This document shows, piece by piece, positions 60,135 through 64,000 of a DNA stretch of 64,000 nucleotides. The translations under genes and the position numbers were made by a program. The notes under the pieces are model-generated. The model did not search any database. It was given only the letters and a program-made list of their open reading frames with translations, and was not told the origin of the DNA. The first letter of the stretch is position 1. Each line of letters begins with the position of its first letter. This DNA comes from Asparagopsis taxiformis (Eukaryota; Rhodophyta; Florideophyceae; Bonnemaisoniales; Bonnemaisoniaceae), in the NCBI GenBank assembly GCA_030407315.1, contig JALQPE010000012.1, positions 124,001-188,000 on the forward strand, given 5' to 3'.

Positions 60135-60237
60135 AGCATTGCATTGTATTCACCTTGTAACTGCAGCTGAAGGTTTGTCTGTTTTCCTCTCACCGGTACT
60201 GCAACCTCAACAAATGCAGAACCGCTGATCCATTAAT

Positions 60238-60954
60238 TTATTTCACATCATCACGAACAAAAACATAAAAGTCACCCGACTCACTCCTCCCAATGCGAAC
60301 GTCTCTACTACAATAAGTAATCTTCAGCACAGCCTTAGAATCGGCACGAACAGTCGACTTCCCCATGAGCACTGCACTAGCATAAGTAACCTCCAGTATC
60401 GATTTCGCCTTTCCAGTCAGTGTCCACTTTCCTACAAGTGCATTTTCACCATTCATCAACCCACCAAACACCTCAATTTTCTCAACCGTCTTCGCGCGAC
60501 CGTCCTTTCCCAACACGACGTCCACGCGGGTGCATCGCGCACCAGGCAAAGAACCGAGCCCAGTGACGCTACCGGCGTTCTTACGCACGGCATCACTATC
60601 GGTCAACACGAGCTGCCACACGGCTGGTAGCAGCGCGCGGAGGCGAGCCGGCGCCCCGAAACCAGCGGCGTTTATTTCGAGCTGCGCGACATCCTGGACG
60701 GCTTTTTCGAATTGCTGCGGATCGGATGCGGCATACGTATGTATCCCGCGTCCTTTGGCGGACGATTGTAGCGCCTTTATCGAATCGAGCAGCGCAGACT
60801 CCTCGGGCGGCGCGTCGGAGAGACGCGCCACAGGCGTGTGGACGCGTCGCCGACGTGGCGCGACGACATGCCGGAATGCTCGGGTCGCGCCCGTGCCAAC
60901 GTCGGTGCGGTGCGTCGCGCGCAGTGGCAGCGGCGTTATGAAGGCGGGTTGCAT
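60238..60954 (-). CDS. Plastid lipid-associated protein (PAP/fibrillin)
   Basis: 238 residues from the ATG at 60954; the frame is open upstream to an ATG at 61167, but the later start opens a good transit peptide (MQPAFITPLPLRATHRTDVG, then Arg-rich). The mature protein has ESALLDSIKALQSSAKGRGI near its start and a lipocalin-like barrel: RTVEKIEVF-like KTVEKIEVFGGLMNG, GKWTLTGKAKSILEVTYAS, and the typical fibrillin ending RDVRIGRSESGDFYVFVRDD. Fibrillins bind lipids and quinones in plastoglobules and thylakoids. The usual PAP motif 1 (GxW near the first strand) is weak, so it is a divergent member. It is strong evidence that the organism has a plastid. Confidence 0.8.
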   Translation of the reverse strand: MQPAFITPLPLRATHRTDVGTGATRAFRHVVAPRRRRVHTPVARLSDAPPEESALLDSIKALQSSAKGRGIHTYAASDPQQFEKAVQDVAQLEINAAGFGAPARLRALLPAVWQLVLTDSDAVRKNAGSVTGLGSLPGARCTRVDVVLGKDGRAKTVEKIEVFGGLMNGENALVGKWTLTGKAKSILEVTYASAVLMGKSTVRADSKAVLKITYCSRDVRIGRSESGDFYVFVRDDVK

Positions 60955-61212
60955 CGTCGCGATGAAGGGGCGGCCTCTGGGTTGAGACGAGGTGCGGTCG
61001 AATTGGGGTGGTACTGTACGAGATCGGATGGTGTCGTCATCGGTGGATTGTGGGTTACACGTCACAGTTGCGATTGTTGGCTGCGAGTGGCTCAACGTGA
61101 TGATTTTACTTGTATCTATGTTCATATGTGCATTTACACGTTTGATTGGTTGTATGCCGCCAACCAATCAAATGGAAACAAGTCAACTCGAGTTGTTGTG
61201 TGCCATTCATTT

Positions 61213-61983
61213 TCATAGTTCTACAATTGACAAGTCCTGGCGTCCCGCAATCTCGTCCGACTCGATGCTTTCTGCTGCATCATCCACTTCTACATCACCT
61301 GCAACCTGTACAGAGTCTGGATAGTCCTCCCTTACCCAGCCTTCTCTCCCCTTCAACGTGATGACCAACACCAGAACAACACCAATCAAACACAAAGCAC
61401 CAATCAATGCTGCTACAATCCACGTAGGACCTCCTGCACCCGCCGTAGTAATCTCACCGACGCGTAGCTCAATAGACGCTCTTCCAGAAATGATTTGGCC
61501 GCTGCTAGAATCCTCCATTGCGCATTTACTTAGCAACCCGTCCTGAATGTACCGGTCGGCCAGCTGCGCAAATGTCTTCGATGATTCTATGTCGATCAAA
61601 GTGAAATAGTCCGCTTGAAGCAAACCGGGAGCAAAACGATCAATGCGATATACACCCCAATTGCTTTCATCGCTGCCAGTATGGTTGGCCAGACATCGTA
61701 TCACATTGCTGTTTAGATCCAATGTGAAATTGTCTTGTACGACAATTATGCTCAGACCGACCTGTATCATGCCGTCAGGCTGTGATGACAGCTCCATCAC
61801 TTGCACAGTATCGATGAATGTGCTTTGTTGACGCATCATAACCCGTTGCTGTTCGAGTAGGTCTCGCTCCCGTTTTACAGCATTGATTCCAGATAGCACG
61901 AGCGGCACAATTGTGCTCTTTGTGCATGTTGCCAATAAGACGATCTGTAAGAAATGTACCACCAGTGACATCGTTGATTTCAT
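61213..61983 (-). CDS. Type I single-pass membrane protein, unknown
   Basis: 256 residues. A signal peptide (about 1-22, SLVVHFLQIVLLATC) is followed by a lumenal or extracellular domain (about 24-185) with possible N-glycosylation sites (NFT, NHT), two Cys (in VIRCLANHT and LLSKCAMED) that could pair, and a Gln/Arg-rich stretch RERDLLEQQRVMMRQQ. One span follows (about 186-210, WIVAALIGALCLIGVVLVLVI), then an acidic cytosolic tail of about 45 residues ending DLSIVEL. No family was recognised. The layout is that of a small receptor or cargo adaptor; the acidic tail has no YxxPhi-type sorting signal that stands out. Confidence 0.72.
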   Translation of the reverse strand: MKSTMSLVVHFLQIVLLATCTKSTIVPLVLSGINAVKRERDLLEQQRVMMRQQSTFIDTVQVMELSSQPDGMIQVGLSIIVVQDNFTLDLNSNVIRCLANHTGSDESNWGVYRIDRFAPGLLQADYFTLIDIESSKTFAQLADRYIQDGLLSKCAMEDSSSGQIISGRASIELRVGEITTAGAGGPTWIVAALIGALCLIGVVLVLVITLKGREGWVREDYPDSVQVAGDVEVDDAAESIESDEIAGRQDLSIVEL

Positions 61984-62404
61984 TCAGAGTTCAAACTATT
62001 TTGTTGTGTTGGATGGTGTATCGCGCCATTCAGTTTGTGCAGTTGCGATCTTTAAATAGGATCGTTCACACGAATATTCTATCCTGATTGACCAACGTGG
62101 TGGCCTTCCTAGTCGACAATATTACCGACCACAACGCCAAATGCAATACAATTCGCATCGTACGGTGACAGCAGATAAACATGATCTGAATTGATGAAAC
62201 CAGTGGTGAAACAATTTGGTCGAGCAACACCGCTTGGTACCGAACTGGATAGGTAGCGTCTGTGATATGTGATATGTCGTCAATGCAAACCCACTTCGGA
62301 TCAGATTTATTCAAAATATCTTTTCGCGGGAAATCCGACTATCGCGAGTACAACCATCTGCCGCTCCCTCTCCCCGACCACTTCGCCCACATATTTTCAA
62401 CGCG
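61984..62404. promoter_or_regulatory. Divergent promoter region
   Basis: 421 bp between the type I membrane protein and RNase H2B starts. No element was recognised. Confidence 0.4.
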
Positions 62405-63316
62405 ATGCCAAACACCAACTATGTCGATTCCGGCATAGTAATCCTGCCCTCAAATGCATTACCAGCGAAATCTATCCAGCCCGCCTCAGATCCCACCACT
62501 CATCTCTCAAACCTAACATTTCCACCGCAGCACGAGCTGCCCATCCAGCTCTACGTGCTCCAAACCAATTCAAAGCCCCTCTCTATTGTCGAAGTAGTTC
62601 GTTTCAGCACAAATCATGGCTCATGGCTCCTTGTACCGGATGAGTCGCACGCTCCGCACATATGCAGCAACGGCAACATGACTATTGTAACTCGTGTAGA
62701 TCCTTTATTCGCTCTTCTCGTTCTTCTAGACGCTCGTCGAAATATCTCAGATGGAAATGAAATGTTCCAGCCCATGCAAGACCTCTCCGTCACCCCGGAT
62801 GGCACCGACATTGCAGCTCTGTGCGCCGCCGGGCAGTTTCAGCTCCTCTGTGATACAAAGGAGGCAGCTGGTACAACGTTTTACAAACTTGATGAAGAGA
62901 AAGTTCTCAAATGGCTGAAGAGCAAATATGACGCTACTGCCTGTCTGGACAACGTGAGCGAGCAGGATGCACTGGATATAGTTTCGCAGTATATCACCCC
63001 CAAATGGACAGAGAGACTTCGAAAGGTAACTGTTGGTCATGCGGAGGAGCAACAAGCTGCTTTGAGGTCTGCACAGGAAATGGCCCTTTCCGTCATGATG
63101 TCCAGTGCGAGGGAAACGAATGAAGCGAATCGTATCGATGAACTCAACGTTCCACAAGAGAAGAAGGCAAAGGCCAAACCGAAGAAACCCGTGCAGAAAG
63201 CTCAAAAGAAACCAACACGCGAGAGCGAGTGGTGGGCTAATCGTACTAGATCTGCGTCTAGTAAGGCGAAGACGCCCGATTCAACAGGAAAGAAACGAAC
63301 GCGAGCGACGAAATAA
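62405..63316 (+). CDS. RNASEH2B: Ribonuclease H2 subunit B
   Basis: 303 residues. The N-terminal triple-barrel part includes PIQLYVLQTNSKPLSIVEV and RFSTNHGSWLLVPDES. The hallmark VTRVDPLFALLVLLDARR matches the conserved VDPLFLLL segment of RNASEH2B, followed by FQPMQDL, LLCDTKEAAGTTFYKLDEEKVLKWLKSK (the KYYKYS..KTLKWLEKK block) and a helical stretch. The C-terminus is Lys/Ser-rich and probably disordered, as in animals where it carries a PCNA-binding motif; no clear PIP box is seen. RNase H2B is a non-catalytic subunit of the heterotrimer that removes ribonucleotides from genomic DNA. Confidence 0.9.
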   Translation: MPNTNYVDSGIVILPSNALPAKSIQPASDPTTHLSNLTFPPQHELPIQLYVLQTNSKPLSIVEVVRFSTNHGSWLLVPDESHAPHICSNGNMTIVTRVDPLFALLVLLDARRNISDGNEMFQPMQDLSVTPDGTDIAALCAAGQFQLLCDTKEAAGTTFYKLDEEKVLKWLKSKYDATACLDNVSEQDALDIVSQYITPKWTERLRKVTVGHAEEQQAALRSAQEMALSVMMSSARETNEANRIDELNVPQEKKAKAKPKKPVQKAQKKPTRESEWWANRTRSASSKAKTPDSTGKKRTRATK

Positions 63317-64000
63317 TCGCGCTTCTTTTTCGTACGATATCTCATAGCATGGTGCATAGCAATATCAGGTCGCGACTGTGCCGCCACTTCAGCACATTGG
63401 GATTATGCTACCTATCAGCCTAGGAATTGCCGGCAACTACTGGTGAAGCAGCAGAATCTGGTCTAGTTGCACGATTTTCATCAAGGTGGGGCAGAGGGAG
63501 GCATACCGACTCTCCGTGTTTGATATCCCGACCAGAATTGAAGGAGAAGGGCTAAACTGGCAGATAGACACATGAATGAGCGATGCTATGACTTGGTTTT
63601 TCCAAGAAATTATCACTGGGATGAACGGCACTAGAGCATTGGTATTCATTCAGCTGTCTGGTAAGGTGGAAGCGAACTAGATTAGTCTCCATAGCGGCGG
63701 CTTGGTGGGAGTCGTGATAGCCATATTAATATTAACAAGAAATGATTGAAGGTTGGCCATCCATTTGCGACAGCTCGACAGAGTCGTTTTCTTTACTCGT
63801 TGTCTTACTAGTCTGGACGGACAGAAGTTTCAACACGGAGGAGCTGAGCAGGCTTGTCGGTGCATATGTGCAGCTTTTTGACTTACCACCCAAAGGTTTC
63901 ATAGATATTTCCTGTTGGCCAGTACATTCTCTCGCACTCACTCCGCACCATGTGCAGCGCGCAAGTGATTCGATAAGAAACCACAAACAATGAGTCAAAC
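63317..64000. other. Terminal intergenic stretch
   Basis: 684 bp at the window end. Overlapping ORFs of 83-88 residues on both strands (63732-63998) have no recognisable motif. Confidence 0.45.

Noticed and set aside
63732..63998. Overlapping ORFs on both strands at the window end
   Set aside because: Neither strand gives a recognisable protein and each is a mirror of the other.
1..64000. CRISPR arrays, bacterial insertion sequences, rRNA genes
   Set aside because: No spacer-repeat structure, transposase or rRNA-like block was seen; the short-period arrays have no spacers.

Overview
This window is nuclear DNA from a plastid-bearing eukaryote with a compact, intron-poor genome. A red alga is the most likely source, but this is an inference from gene content and architecture, not a demonstrated identity. 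Evidence for a plastid is a fibrillin (PAP) protein, a protein with an internal twin-arginine signal, and an mTERF-like protein with a transit-type N-terminus. About 34 protein-coding genes can be supported. Most are single-exon. I could place ten introns, all 72-103 nt long, in seven genes (CSN2, TIM9, a basic hypothetical protein, PP2C, a methyltransferase-like membrane protein, a carbamoyltransferase and a DNL-type zinc-finger protein, one each) plus three in an ER cyclophilin, one of whose exons is only 10 nt.

Layout. 0-9.6 kb: a multi-membrane-span lipase, two PH-domain CaMK-like kinases in opposite orientation around CSN2, and a TraB-family protein. 10-16.6 kb: TIM9, elongin C, a small basic protein, an MTA/SAH deaminase, a PP2C phosphatase and an ERdj4-like J protein. 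16.6-23.6 kb: sparse, with two AT-rich or featureless gaps around a Tim17/22/23-like protein and an F-box plus VWA protein. 23.6-32.4 kb: dense, with the mTERF-like plastid protein, UTP3/SAS10, HAAO, ATAD3, cytosolic-type TyrRS and the ER cyclophilin. 32.4-40.5 kb: a gene desert holding one proline-rich zinc-knuckle-like protein, flanked by many drifting pentanucleotide arrays. 40.5-63.3 kb: dense again, with a twin-arginine plastid protein, a DUF218 protein, a type II membrane methyltransferase-like protein, SLY1, a RABL3/LIP1-type GTPase, an armadillo-repeat protein, UCH, a NodU/TobZ carbamoyltransferase, a second membrane lipase, acetoacetyl-CoA synthetase, a DNL zinc-finger protein, fibrillin, a type I membrane protein and RNase H2 subunit B.

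The genes are mostly unrelated housekeeping functions with no operon-like logic. Recurring themes are mitochondrial import and maintenance (TIM9, Tim17-like, DNL zinc finger, ATAD3), the secretory pathway (SLY1, ERdj4-like, cyclophilin) and ubiquitin or cullin biology (CSN2, elongin C, UCH, F-box protein). Many gene pairs are divergent or convergent with short spacers, and one convergent pair overlaps by 39 bp.

The most unusual items are: the paired Wntless-like transmembrane plus class 3 lipase fusions at the two ends of the window; the period-5 tandem arrays whose unit drifts in blocks; the 10-nt cyclophilin exon; the F-box/VWA fusion; the HCD-type kinase paired with an HRD paralogue; and the bacterial-type carbamoyltransferase. 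I found no CRISPR array, insertion sequence, rRNA or convincing tRNA gene.
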